Notes: a model not told the origin generated them from the letters alone. Shown: positions 9,490-18,162, counted from the stretch's first letter. The stretch: 64,000 nucleotides of DNA from Rhizobium lusitanum (GCF_014189535.1 NZ_CP050307.1:1550001-1614000), one strand, 5' to 3'. Translations and numbers: made by a program.

Positions 9490-10761
9490 TTACTGCGCAG
9501 CCATCACACCGGCCACATGTTCGCGGATCTTCGGCAGGGCTGCGTCGGGCGTGATCTTGCCACGCTGCAGCTGGTCGAGGATCGGTGCAACGCCCTTCCA
9601 GACATCATCCGCGGTATTATTCGGGTAGGCGAACCACGGCATGGCGGCATTCATGGACTTGAAGACCGTCTGGAAATTGGGATGTTCGGCATAGAAGCCT
9701 TCCAGCGCCTTGGCGGTCTGAACGTTGACCGGCATGTAGCCGCTGGCCTTGGAAACGTCCGCTTGAACAGCGGCGCTGGTCATGTATTTGACGAACTCCC
9801 ATGCGGCAGCGCGCTTGGCTGCATCCTTTGCAAGCACCATCAGGGCGTTACCGCCGGCTGGCAAACCACCCTTCTTGGCATCGATCAGCGGGAAGCGGAC
9901 AGTGCGCATGGTGAAACGGTCGCCGATGGCGGTCTCGTAGGCGACGAGATCGGAAGGCGACTCGACGACCATACCGATCTTGCCGGCGAAGAACTGCTGC
10001 TGGGCCGGCTTCGGATCGGCGTAAACCGACATGCCCGTCTTGACCGCAATGTCCTGGGTGATGCGGAGCGCTTCCAGGCCGGCCTTGTCGTCATAGCCGA
10101 TACCACTGTTTTTGGCATCCAGCATCTGGTCGCCGGCGCCCATGACCATCATCTGCCAGTACCAGTCGTCGCTGAGCCCGCCGACCGAGAAGCCGATGCC
10201 TTGGACGCCATTGCCGAGCTTGCTGATCTTGGCAGCCAGATCGATCACGCCGTCCCAGGTGGTCGGGAACCGATCGACATTTCCACCGGCCTTTTCGACC
10301 AGTTCCTTGTTGACATAGAGAAGCGGCAGCGATGCGGTGAACGGCATGGCATACTGCTCGCCCCTTACCTTCGCGAGGTCGAGAATGGCCGGTGCATAAT
10401 TCGCCGTCTGCCAATCATTGCCTTCCTTGGCCAGCATGGAATCGAGCGACTGTGTTTCGCCGCGGTCCTTCATCACGCCGGCGATCGTTGGCAGCGAGGA
10501 ATAGGAGACGAGATACACATCCGGCGCCGAACCGGTCATCATGCCGCGAATGACGCTCTGATCACCGGCACTGTAATTGGCCGCCGGGGCCTGGTCATTG
10601 ATGGTGATTTCCGGATGAGCCTTCTTGAACCCTTCGAGGATGGACTGCATGAAAGGCAACTGGGTATGATAGAAATTCAGCGTCACTGAATCGGCCGCAT
10701 AGGCCGGTGCAGTCCCAACCAGGGTCAGGGCCGCAGCCGCGAGGATGGCTTTCATTTTCAT
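9490..10761 (-). CDS. extracellular solute-binding protein, family 1 (UgpB/MalE type)
   Basis: A 423-aa periplasmic binding protein with a signal peptide (MKMKAILAAAALTLVG ... AYA, residues 1-22). The mature chain has the family-1 pattern (LNFYHTQLPFMQSILEGF, APDVYLVSYSSLPTIAGVM, NALMVLAKDAAKRAAAWEF), closest in style to sn-glycerol-3-phosphate and oligosaccharide receptors. It is the fourth gene of the leftward operon, after the ATPase and the two permeases. Ligand identity is inferred only from family and from the adjacent phosphoesterases. Confidence 0.88.
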   Translation of the reverse strand: MKMKAILAAAALTLVGTAPAYAADSVTLNFYHTQLPFMQSILEGFKKAHPEITINDQAPAANYSAGDQSVIRGMMTGSAPDVYLVSYSSLPTIAGVMKDRGETQSLDSMLAKEGNDWQTANYAPAILDLAKVRGEQYAMPFTASLPLLYVNKELVEKAGGNVDRFPTTWDGVIDLAAKISKLGNGVQGIGFSVGGLSDDWYWQMMVMGAGDQMLDAKNSGIGYDDKAGLEALRITQDIAVKTGMSVYADPKPAQQQFFAGKIGMVVESPSDLVAYETAIGDRFTMRTVRFPLIDAKKGGLPAGGNALMVLAKDAAKRAAAWEFVKYMTSAAVQADVSKASGYMPVNVQTAKALEGFYAEHPNFQTVFKSMNAAMPWFAYPNNTADDVWKGVAPILDQLQRGKITPDAALPKIREHVAGVMAAQ

Positions 10762-10829
10762 TGTGATTCCTTCGGAGTGGATTGGTCTTGACTTGCGCCT
10801 CTGCCCGGTGGCCGCCGGGCAGAGGCGTA

Positions 10830-11657
10830 TTATTTGACGCCGGTCATCGTCACTCCCTGAACGAACCTACGCTGGGCAGCGAGGAACAGCAGGATCAGTG
10901 GTGCGGTGATCAGGGTTGCACAGGCCATCAGAGGCCCGAAACTGTCGCCGCCTTCCTGGCCCCGGAAGAACAGGAGGCCCAGTGTCGGCGGCGCCAGATC
11001 GATGGATCTGATCACGATCATCGGCCAATAGAGATCGTTCCAATGGAAGGTGATCGAGAAGATCGAGAAGGCGGCAATGGCGGGCGTCATTGCCGGCAGG
11101 ATGATGCGGATGACGATCTCCACTTCACTCATGCCGTCCAGGCGCGCTGCCAGAAGGATCTCGTCGGGGAAGGAGCGGATGAACTGGTGGAATAGGAAAA
11201 TCGCAAAGCCGGAGGTCAGATAGGGGATCATCACGCCGGTATAGGTATCGAGAAGCCCGAACTTGGCGAGCACGATAAAGATCGGCAGCGCGGTTGCCTG
11301 AGCGGGAACGGACAGGCTGATCAGCACGATCGCGAAAATCAGGCGCCGGCCGCGAAAGTCGAATTTGGCCAGCGCATAGGCGCAGGTGACCGTCGTCAGG
11401 ATCTGGAACAGCAGGATGCCGCCGGTCATGATCACGCCGTTCAGCATGAAGCGCGGCAATGGGCTGTCGAACAGCGCTCGGGCGTAATTGTCGGCGATCG
11501 AGGCGAGGATCGGCGGCACGTCATGCAGGCTGCCGAAAATCTGTCCCGGGGCCTGGGTAGAGGCCCGCCACATCCAGAAGAACGGATAGATCATCAGCAC
11601 GGCGCCACCCAGCAGCACGGCATGCGCCAGGATCTGGCGAAGGGAGAAACGGGCCAT
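10830..11657 (-). CDS. carbohydrate ABC transporter permease (UgpE/MalG type)
   Basis: A 275-aa inner-membrane permease with about six helices, starting MARFSLRQILAHAVLLGG. The EAA loop that docks the ATPase reads AARLDGMSEVEIVIRIILP. The start codon overlaps the stop of the upstream permease as TGATG, so the two are translationally coupled. A longer in-frame extension upstream is only an alternate reading of that neighbouring gene. It pairs with the next gene to form the channel. Confidence 0.9.
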   Translation of the reverse strand: MARFSLRQILAHAVLLGGAVLMIYPFFWMWRASTQAPGQIFGSLHDVPPILASIADNYARALFDSPLPRFMLNGVIMTGGILLFQILTTVTCAYALAKFDFRGRRLIFAIVLISLSVPAQATALPIFIVLAKFGLLDTYTGVMIPYLTSGFAIFLFHQFIRSFPDEILLAARLDGMSEVEIVIRIILPAMTPAIAAFSIFSITFHWNDLYWPMIVIRSIDLAPPTLGLLFFRGQEGGDSFGPLMACATLITAPLILLFLAAQRRFVQGVTMTGVK

Positions 11658-12577
11658 CAGAAATGCGCCTTTCGATTGCCGAACGCCACCTGGACGAGCG
11701 AAAACGCGCCGATTAGCACCAGATAGACGACGGTGAGTGCACTGCCATAACCGGCCTTGAGCCCGGTGAACGTATCGGTATTGATCTTGTGCAGGAGCAT
11801 TTCCGTCGCGCCATAGGGGCCGCCATTGGTGAGCACCGCCACCGTATCGAAGACCTGGAATGCCTGGATGCAGCTCAGGACGAAAACGACAATCGTCGTC
11901 GGCGCCAGAAGTGGCCAGGTGAGATAGCGCAGCCGATCCCAGAAACCGTCCATTCCATCCAGCGCGGATGCTTCTTTCAGCTCGCCGGAAATCACAGTGA
12001 GGCCCGCCAGGAAAAGGATCAGGTTGAAGCCGATCAGATGCCATATGCCGATGATTGCAAGCCCGATCAGTGCCAGCGTTCCGTCGGCGAAGAAATCGAG
12101 CGGCGGCAGGCCGAGCGCCGTGAACAGGTTTGCCAAGGGTCCGATATGCCCGTTCAGCAAATAGCTCCAGACGATCGACATCGCCGTCAGCGTGGACGTG
12201 ACCGGCAGAAAATAGACGATCTCATAGAAGCGCCGCGAGCGGCGGCGGCCATCGAGCAGCACGGCAAGACAAAGCGCACCGAAGACCGAGACCGGCACGA
12301 CGATCGCCGTATAGATCGCACTGTTGCGCAGAGCGCTCCAGAAGAACGGATCCGCGAGCATTCGCGTGTAATTGCCCAGCCCCACGAAGTTCAGCGTGAT
12401 GCGCCCGAGGCGATAATCGGTCAGGCTGATCAGCAATACGATGAAGACGGGCGCCACCACCGTTGCGATCAGGAGAATGAATGCCGGCGCGGAGAACGCG
12501 CGGGCAAGCGACGCTTGGCTCCATTCGGCGGTCCGCATCGCGCCCGCGTTCAGCTTGGCATCAGACCGTGTGTTCAC
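11657..12577 (-). CDS. carbohydrate ABC transporter permease (UgpA/MalF type)
   Basis: A permease of about 306 aa beginning at a GTG (VNTRSDAKLN) preceded by a strong AGGAGG. This start overlaps the ATPase 3' end by 17 bp. Helices include FSAPAFILLIATVVAPVFIV and LALIGLAIIGIWHLIGF, and the EAA motif reads EASALDGMDGFWDRLRYL. It lies between the ATPase and the second permease in a tightly packed leftward operon. Confidence 0.9.
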   Translation of the reverse strand: MNTRSDAKLNAGAMRTAEWSQASLARAFSAPAFILLIATVVAPVFIVLLISLTDYRLGRITLNFVGLGNYTRMLADPFFWSALRNSAIYTAIVVPVSVFGALCLAVLLDGRRRSRRFYEIVYFLPVTSTLTAMSIVWSYLLNGHIGPLANLFTALGLPPLDFFADGTLALIGLAIIGIWHLIGFNLILFLAGLTVISGELKEASALDGMDGFWDRLRYLTWPLLAPTTIVVFVLSCIQAFQVFDTVAVLTNGGPYGATEMLLHKINTDTFTGLKAGYGSALTVVYLVLIGAFSLVQVAFGNRKAHF

Positions 12578-13763
12578 GACGGTCCTCCTGCGCCAAAGCC
12601 GCCTGGATTTCCGTGGCCCTGACGCGCCGACCGGCGGCATCGAAAACAAGCGCCGCACCCTCGGCGATCTTCAGCGTGATCCTTTCACCGACATTCCGGC
12701 CCTGGTTCAATCGGGCAAAACTCTCCGGGCGCAGCTGCACGCGCACGCTGCCTGCGCCGATCTCCGCACCGTTACAGCGGATACCGACCTCGTTGCCGGT
12801 GAACTCGATCTGTTCCACCGGCAGAGAAAAGTCGCCAGCGCCGGCATCGGTCGGGTGCAGTCGTTCCGGCCTGACGGCCAACTGATAGGTCCCGTCGGCG
12901 ATGCCTTGAAGCATCAGCCCCAGCGGCCGACCATTTACGGACACGGCGCCTCCTCTGATCGTTGCCAGCATCTCGTTGATCGCAGACGTGCCGACGAACC
13001 TTGCCACGGAAAGATAGTCCGGCCGGTCATAGATCTCTTTCGGTGCGGCGCATTGCCTGATCTCTCCGCCCTCCATGACGGCGATCCGGTCCGACATCGC
13101 CATGGCCTCGGTCTGATCGTGGGTGACATAGATGAAGGTAATGCCGGTGCGGCGGTGCAGATCGACGATCTCCTCGCGCAGCTGCTGGCGCAGTTTGGCA
13201 TCGAGATTGGAGAGCGGCTCATCCATCAGGAAGACGGCAGGATGCCGGACGATGGCCCGGCCGACGGCAACGCGCTGCCGCTGACCGCCGGACAATTGTG
13301 CTGGCTTGCGGTCCATGAGCGCCTCAAGGCCAAGCTGCTTCGCCACCGTTGCAACCTCTTTAGCGATTTCGCTGCGGACGCCACGCACTTTCGACGAAAG
13401 GATGGCGGCGCCCGGCAGGCGCTGCCGGAATGAGAGTCGGGACATTTCCAGCGGCACCGCTATATTGGCCCGGACCGTCATGTGCGGGTAAAGCGCGTAG
13501 GACTGGAAGACCATGGCGATATCACGGGCCTTCGGCGGCAACGGTGCGACGTCGCGATCACCGATCAGGATGCGACCACCAGTGCAGGGCTCGAAGCCAG
13601 CAAGCAGACGCAGCAGCGTCGACTTCCCACAGCCGGAAGGCCCAAGAAGCGTTAGAAATTCGCCCTCACAGATGTGAAGGTTAATGCGCTTGAGTACCTG
13701 GGTGCGATCGAACCGCTTTTCCAGGTTCATGATATCGATGGACTGACCTGCCATATCCGCCAC
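12561..13763 (-). CDS. sugar/glycerol-3-phosphate ABC transporter ATPase (UgpC/MalK type)
   Basis: A 400-aa ATPase that powers the transporter. Walker A is GPSGCGKST (41-49), the Q-loop lies around [12 protein letters not shown], the signature is LSGGQ (157-161), Walker B is VFLMDEP (177-183) and the switch His is in VTHDQTEAM. A C-terminal TOBE/regulatory domain follows. Between Q-loop and signature there is an insertion of roughly 24 residues (around 108-131, SRLSFRQRLPGAA) that usual MalK-type proteins lack. It is the promoter-proximal gene of the operon and is divergent from the TetR gene. Confidence 0.9.
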   Translation of the reverse strand: MADMAGQSIDIMNLEKRFDRTQVLKRINLHICEGEFLTLLGPSGCGKSTLLRLLAGFEPCTGGRILIGDRDVAPLPPKARDIAMVFQSYALYPHMTVRANIAVPLEMSRLSFRQRLPGAAILSSKVRGVRSEIAKEVATVAKQLGLEALMDRKPAQLSGGQRQRVAVGRAIVRHPAVFLMDEPLSNLDAKLRQQLREEIVDLHRRTGITFIYVTHDQTEAMAMSDRIAVMEGGEIRQCAAPKEIYDRPDYLSVARFVGTSAINEMLATIRGGAVSVNGRPLGLMLQGIADGTYQLAVRPERLHPTDAGAGDFSLPVEQIEFTGNEVGIRCNGAEIGAGSVRVQLRPESFARLNQGRNVGERITLKIAEGAALVFDAAGRRVRATEIQAALAQEDRREHTV

Positions 13764-14119
13764 TGCTCTATCTGCGGCCGCCCGCCCGGAGGTGATCGCC
13801 CAATTCCGTTTTGCGCGCTGACCGGTGTCAGGCGAAGTCGAGCCGATCGAGGCATCTCGACACCCTGACCGGTTCTTGTCGTCAACGCGCCCTCCTCTAT
13901 GGGTTTTTCTTGACGTTAAGATGACACGATCACCATAATTGATGATTATTTATCCTTATTTTATATGGCGATAGGGCACATAAATAACGAATGGGTTACT
14001 TTAAAACACCCCTTAAGCTATTGACGCAGGCCGCAAAAACACCCTATCGAATGATGGCAATGAACAAGCCGAAGCAGGCGCGATCTGGATGATGGGTCAA
14101 GCAAAATGCATACGCATTG
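13764..14119. promoter_or_regulatory. divergent intergenic promoter region between ABC operon and tetR
   Basis: About 350 bp, markedly AT-rich between 13920 and 14010, separates the leftward transport operon from the rightward TetR gene. It must hold both promoters and probably the TetR operator. I see no perfect palindrome that I would name as the operator. Confidence 0.5.
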
Positions 14120-14803
14120 ATGGGAGCGAGAGGCGTCTTGACGGAAGAGAAGAGTGCAGAAGCGCGCAAACAGTCTCGGCGCAGACACCCGCGCAGGCCC
14201 GATCTTTCACAAGCGCGTATCCTTGATGCCGCTGTTGTGGAATTTGCGGCGAACGGGCTGACAGGAACCCGCGTTGAGGCCATCGCCGAGCGGGCCGAGA
14301 TCAACAAACGGATGATCTACCAGTACTTCGGAAACAAGGAACTGCTCTATCAGGCCGTCATCGAGAAGGTCTATCGCGATGTCTGGGATGCCGAGGCGGC
14401 ACTGAACCTTGACCAGCTCCCTCCCCGCGAGGCGCTAATCGCATTGGTGACATTCGTCTGGAACTATTATCTCGAACACCCGGAATTCATCACCATTCTG
14501 AATTCAGAAAACCAGTTGAAGGCCGTGCACTTTCGAAAGTCCCGCATTCTGAGGGACGGCGCCGCCAACTCGCGGCCGCTTGTCGATGACATTCTGCGGC
14601 GCGGAGAGGCGGACGGCACATTTCGTGCCCGGATCGACCCGGTTCAGTTGGGCCTCACAATTACGTCGGTCTGCTACTACTACTTCACCAACCATGCCAC
14701 GAGCTCTATCGTCTACGGGCGCCGGTTGATGAACCGTGCAGCTTTGGACGAGCGGCTCACTTTCAACATCGATACGATTTTGGCTATCGTCGCACCGATC
14801 TAA
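14120..14803 (+). CDS. TetR/AcrR-family transcriptional regulator
   Basis: A regulator of about 227 aa. The N-terminal TetR helix-turn-helix runs from RILDAAVVEFAANGLT to EINKRMIYQYFGNKELLYQA. The C-terminal ligand domain contains NYYLEHPEFI and a TetR_C-like end, as in RutR-type proteins. The basic leader (ARKQSRRRHPRRPD) precedes the HTH. The start is uncertain: a TTG at 14138 has a better upstream GAGAGG. It faces away from the ABC operon and probably represses it. Confidence 0.85.
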   Translation: MGARGVLTEEKSAEARKQSRRRHPRRPDLSQARILDAAVVEFAANGLTGTRVEAIAERAEINKRMIYQYFGNKELLYQAVIEKVYRDVWDAEAALNLDQLPPREALIALVTFVWNYYLEHPEFITILNSENQLKAVHFRKSRILRDGAANSRPLVDDILRRGEADGTFRARIDPVQLGLTITSVCYYYFTNHATSSIVYGRRLMNRAALDERLTFNIDTILAIVAPI

Positions 14804-14996
14804 GCCCATAAGCAATTGATATTCAGAGCAGACGCTCGTGTTTCGGCTCGTAGCTCTTGAAGGGGTTTGAATCTGCGACCCCATTCAGATAACGCGGCAT
14901 ATCGCCAAATTATGGAACTTGATATGTCTGCTCTTTTCGAAGTGCCTTCGTTGTAAGATGCCAAGTGTAAACCAAGGTAAGCCAGTGGATGAACTA

Positions 14997-15890
14997 TTAC
15001 TGCTTGAAACGAAGGGCTTCGACGAGCAAAGCAAACGCGGCAGTGTGCTGACGTCTGCTGGGGTAATACAGGTGATAACCCGAGAATGGCTGGCACCAGT
15101 CTTCCAGAACCCTGATCAGTCTCCCGTCTGCAACGTATTGCGCGACCTGGCTTTCGAAGGTGTAGGCCAGCGCCAGCCCATCCAAGGCAGCGGCCTCCAG
15201 CATTAGACCATCGTTCATAATCAGCGGCCCGTTCATACGGACTTGCAGCTCTTCGCCGTCGCGCTCGAATTCCCACGCATACAAACCACCCCCTGTGGTT
15301 TGCCGATAACTAACGCCCAGATGCTCACCGAGGTCACGGGGCGTTTGTGGGATCTTTCGGTTCGCGAAATAGGACGGCGAGCCCACGACTGCCATGCGAA
15401 GGTCCGGGCCGATCCTGACGGCAATCATGTCCTTTTGAACCTGCTCACCAACGCGAATACCAGCGTCGAACCGGTCCGCCACGATATCCGTCAGTCCCTC
15501 GTCGAGAATTATCTCCATTTCGATGTCCGGGTATTCCGCCAGGAATTTCGTGGCGACGGGCCAGAGCACACTGGTGGCGGCATATCGAAACGTCGTGATG
15601 CGGATTGTCCCCGTGGGCTTGTCCCGAAGCGCCGTAATCGCTGCGATCTCGTTTTCGATGTTTTCGAACGATGGCCGAAGGTTCCCCAGCATGCGCTGCC
15701 CAGCATCAGTCAGCGAAAGGCTTCGGGTGGTGCGAGAGATCAGTCGCACCCCCAGCTTCTGCTCCAGCATCCTGACCGAGTAGCTCACAGCGGACTGAGA
15801 AAGCCCCAGCTTGGCGGCTGCGCGCGTAAAGCTTCCGGCCTCGGCAACGGCGATAAAGGCTGCAAGTTCGCTGAAATCACCGTGTCTCAT
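14997..15890 (-). CDS. LysR-family transcriptional regulator
   Basis: A 297-aa LysR-type regulator. Residues 1-60 form the winged HTH (FIAVAEAGSFTRAAAKLGLS, SAVSYSVRMLEQKLGVRL) and the rest is the periplasmic-binding-like effector domain (AVVGSPSYFANRKIPQTP). It lies divergent to the P460 cytochrome gene. One copy of the 29-bp CTAAC-N19-ATAAT element sits 15-44 bp upstream of its start codon, and others precede nearby redox genes. I infer that it controls itself and that set. A fragment of a related LysR lies near 25.2 kb. Confidence 0.9.
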   Translation of the reverse strand: MRHGDFSELAAFIAVAEAGSFTRAAAKLGLSQSAVSYSVRMLEQKLGVRLISRTTRSLSLTDAGQRMLGNLRPSFENIENEIAAITALRDKPTGTIRITTFRYAATSVLWPVATKFLAEYPDIEMEIILDEGLTDIVADRFDAGIRVGEQVQKDMIAVRIGPDLRMAVVGSPSYFANRKIPQTPRDLGEHLGVSYRQTTGGGLYAWEFERDGEELQVRMNGPLIMNDGLMLEAAALDGLALAYTFESQVAQYVADGRLIRVLEDWCQPFSGYHLYYPSRRQHTAAFALLVEALRFKQ

Positions 15891-15905
15891 TTATCAATCC
15901 GATTT

Positions 15906-15934
15906 CTAACTTCCGGCCGATAATAGCGAATAAT
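15906..15934 (+). promoter_or_regulatory. 29-bp CTAAC-N19-ATAAT element, copy E (next to lysR)
   Basis: CTAAC and ATAAT are separated by exactly 19 bp, as in four other copies. The core differs (CCGGCCGAT in place of CATGCAGAT), but CTAACTTC and GCGAATAAT match the OYE copy closely. It sits just upstream of the leftward LysR start, which is where an autoregulatory LysR site would lie. Confidence 0.6.
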
Positions 15935-15952
15935 TGCCGTTTGTCTTCATTC

Positions 15953-15985
15953 CTTGCCGGCGTTCACAGACCGTTGAACGGCAAG
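15953..15985. promoter_or_regulatory. hairpin-forming inverted repeat in the lysR-cytochrome gap
   Basis: CTTGCC pairs with GGCAAG, and inside it GTTCA pairs with TGAAC around an 8-base loop. The structure lies between two copies of the 29-bp element. It could be an operator dyad or an RNA structure in a leader. No T-run follows, so it is not a typical terminator. Confidence 0.4.
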
Positions 15986-16066
15986 CACGCAACAGACCGG
16001 TGATGAGGCAAGCAGCCTCGCACTGGATAACTGTGGATTCAGGGAAGCGATTTAGAAGTCAGATTC

Positions 16067-16095
16067 ATAACGTCATGCAGACAACAGCAGCTAAT
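16067..16095 (+). promoter_or_regulatory. 29-bp element, copy A (upstream of P460 gene)
   Basis: It reads ATAAC, then GTCATGCAG and ten further bases, then CTAAT, with the invariant 19-bp spacer. It ends 78 bp before the cytochrome start codon. The first half-site has A in place of C. Confidence 0.65.
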
Positions 16096-16173
16096 GTGAT
16101 GAGGGGCGGCAAGGTAGCCTGAGTTTGAATGCTTGTGTCCATTCTGGACCGACATGCAACGAGAGGAACCTGA

Positions 16174-16677
16174 ATGCCTGCAACCAAACACCGATCAATC
16201 CGCGCCAAAACTGGCGCTTTACTCTGCTTTTTTATTGCGATTGCAACGAGCAGCCTGATCAGCGAACAGGCTTTTGCGCAGGCAACCGGAAATCGGGCGA
16301 CCTTCCCGAAAAACTTCAAAGAGTACGTACTCTATGGGAGCTATGACCGCGGATCGTCGAAGGAGGAAGCCTTTGCCACTGCCGAGACCATTGCGATCTC
16401 CAAATCCGGCAAGCCCTTACCACCAGGCACTCAACTCGTTCTTGGCATTTGGACAGATTACAAACTCGTGAGCTACTTCGTCATGGAAAAAGGGTTCGAT
16501 TGGGGCCTCTCCTCCCCTGAAGAGCTGCGCACCGGCGACTGGCATTTTCAGCAGTTCGACCTCAATGGGCAGGTCAAGCGCGAAGCAATCGCCGATCGCT
16601 GTCAGTCGTGCCACGGCTCGCAAGCCGATAGCGATTTCATGTTCACGATCGACAAGATGCGGGCCTACCTTCCTTGA
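16174..16677 (+). CDS. cytochrome P460-family haem protein, periplasmic
   Basis: A 167-aa exported protein. Residues 1-36 are a signal peptide (SIRAKTGALLCFFIAIAT, cleavage after AFAQA). The mature part has the P460 core (FPKNFKEYVLYGSYDRG, LVLGIWTDYKLVSYFVMEK) and a single c-type haem site C143-Q-S-C146-H147. P460 proteins bind one haem c with an unusual lysine cross-link; a candidate lysine cannot be assigned here. The gene overlaps the next one (DUF4405) as TTGA, so they are co-translated. The pair may act as an electron carrier for the redox genes that follow, though that is inference. Confidence 0.82.
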   Translation: MPATKHRSIRAKTGALLCFFIAIATSSLISEQAFAQATGNRATFPKNFKEYVLYGSYDRGSSKEEAFATAETIAISKSGKPLPPGTQLVLGIWTDYKLVSYFVMEKGFDWGLSSPEELRTGDWHFQQFDLNGQVKREAIADRCQSCHGSQADSDFMFTIDKMRAYLP

Positions 16678-17378
16678 CGCCACTTTTTCTTTTTCGTTTG
16701 GTTTTGGATCTTCTCGCGATCAGCCTGCTGCTGACCGCCTTTGCCTACGATTGGTTCGGCAATGCCGTCCATGAGATCATTGGTACCTCAATGTTCGCCC
16801 TACTGATCAGCCACAACATCTTCAACCGTCGCTGGTACGGCAAGCTAACGAAGGGCTGGGGCGATCCGCGGAGTATCTTCAGCAGAACCGTAACACTCGC
16901 CCTTCTGCTGCTGATGCCGGGGCTACTCATCAGCAGCGTCATCGTATCCCAGACGGTCTTCAGCTTCCTGCCAGTGCGGAGCAGTTTCACAGTTCGCCAA
17001 GTGCATGCGCTCATCGCTTATCTCGTTCTGTTCATCGCAGCCCTGCATCTTGGCCTACAATGGTCGATGATCATGAGGGTCGCACGCCAGCGGCTGGGGA
17101 TCACGAGGGACACTCGCGTTCAAGGCCTCGCTCTGCGTGGGCTCGCAGTTCTGATAGCCGCATACGGCATTCACAGCCTGTTTGTCGTAGATGTACGATC
17201 AAAGCTTTTGATGGAGGTCGCCTTCAGCTTCTGGGATTTCGAGGCGGCTTCGGTTGGATTTATCCTGCGCCATATAGCGATCGTTGGGCTGGGCGCCATC
17301 ATCGCACATTACAGCCTGAAATTGCTGGATTTATATAAGCAGCGCAGAAGCCCGTCCTCCGAAAGACATGGGCAGTAA
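16674..17378 (+). CDS. DUF4405 membrane protein (cytochrome b561-like)
   Basis: A 234-aa integral membrane protein with six or so predicted helices (LVLDLLAISLLLTAFAYDW, VTLALLLLMPGLLISSVIV, ALIAYLVLFIAALHLGLQW). Paired histidines in membrane segments (VHEIIGTS, LISHNIF, QVHALIAY, AALHLGL, LRHIAIV, IAHYSL) fit bis-histidine haem ligation as in b-type di-haem membrane proteins. It begins at a TTG overlapping the P460 stop. I infer that it transfers electrons between the quinone pool and the periplasmic P460 protein. Confidence 0.75.
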   Translation: MTPLFLFRLVLDLLAISLLLTAFAYDWFGNAVHEIIGTSMFALLISHNIFNRRWYGKLTKGWGDPRSIFSRTVTLALLLLMPGLLISSVIVSQTVFSFLPVRSSFTVRQVHALIAYLVLFIAALHLGLQWSMIMRVARQRLGITRDTRVQGLALRGLAVLIAAYGIHSLFVVDVRSKLLMEVAFSFWDFEAASVGFILRHIAIVGLGAIIAHYSLKLLDLYKQRRSPSSERHGQ

Positions 17379-17581
17379 ATCTGAACGAAGGCAAGCCGGC
17401 CGCATTCTCCGAGCTAACAGAATTGCAGACGTCTCGACATTGATGCTGGCGGGCTCGTCTCTTCTGGCATGGTTCACCTGGCGTGTTTCAGCGCGCGGCT
17501 CAGCCTGAGCGACCAGCCTTCGCACGGTCTTCATGTCCAAGCTCAAATCCGGACGGTACGCGAGATTTATCAGTCCCCTTT

Positions 17582-17610
17582 CTAACGTCATGCAGATATC
17601 GCTCACTAAT
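17582..17610 (+). promoter_or_regulatory. 29-bp element, copy B (upstream of PaoABC-like operon)
   Basis: TTTCTAACGTCATGCAGAT is followed by the second half CTAAT at the fixed 19-bp distance. It ends 60 bp before the 2Fe-2S subunit start. The ATG inside CATGCAG is in frame with that gene and has no intervening stop, so a longer N-terminus is formally possible. Confidence 0.7.
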
Positions 17611-17670
17611 CGGTCGTCAACAATCGAACTAGGTTCAATCATCGATCACCGGGTTCCAAAAGGAGACGAG

Positions 17671-18162
17671 ATGTCGACCGCCCGTCAACTATCCCTCGAG
17701 GTCAATGGCAAGCGCCATGACCTCCAACTCGACGTACGAACGACGTTGCTCGACGCACTTCGCGAGCACGCAGATTTGCCCGGAACGAAGAAGGGCTGCG
17801 ATCACGGACAATGCGGAGCCTGTACCGTGCATGTCGATGGCGAGCGCGTCTTGAGCTGCCTCACCCTGGCGGCCCAAGTTGAGGGCCGCCCCGTCACAAC
17901 CATCGAGGGCCTGCAGACGGCCGACGGTGTGATGCACGCGGTCCAGACCGCTTTTATCGAGCACGACGCCTTCCAGTGCGGATATTGCACGCCTGGCCAG
18001 ATCATGTCGGCCGTTGCCTGCATTCGTGAAGGTCATGCACGCACCGACGACGACATTCGCGAATATATGAGCGGCAACATCTGTCGCTGTGGCGCCTATC
18101 CACATATCGTCGCCGCCGTGCGCGATGCCGCCAGCCGCCTCAAGAAGGAGGCAGCACTATGA
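17671..18162 (+). CDS. 2Fe-2S subunit of a molybdenum aldehyde/xanthine oxidoreductase (PaoA-like)
   Basis: A 163-aa iron-sulphur subunit. The plant-ferredoxin cluster cysteines sit in KGCDHGQCGACTVHVDG and VLSCLTLA, and the second cluster in QCGYCTPGQI and NICRCGAYPH. It passes electrons from the Mo cofactor to the FAD subunit. AAAGGAGACGAG precedes the ATG. Unlike E. coli PaoA it carries no Tat leader, whereas the large subunit here does. It heads an operon with overlapping downstream genes. Confidence 0.9.
   Translation: MSTARQLSLEVNGKRHDLQLDVRTTLLDALREHADLPGTKKGCDHGQCGACTVHVDGERVLSCLTLAAQVEGRPVTTIEGLQTADGVMHAVQTAFIEHDAFQCGYCTPGQIMSAVACIREGHARTDDDIREYMSGNICRCGAYPHIVAAVRDAASRLKKEAAL

Noticed and set aside
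9406..10689. 427-codon frame antisense to the solute-binding protein
   Set aside because: A long shadow frame in high-GC DNA; the opposite strand has a signal peptide and receptor motifs.
11658..12044. N-terminal extension of the UgpE-like permease
   Set aside because: It lies inside the upstream permease gene in another frame; the family start MARFSLRQ and the TGATG overlap give the true start.
11789..12622. 277-codon plus-strand frame
   Set aside because: Shadow of the permease gene; rich in Gln, Arg and Glu with no fold.
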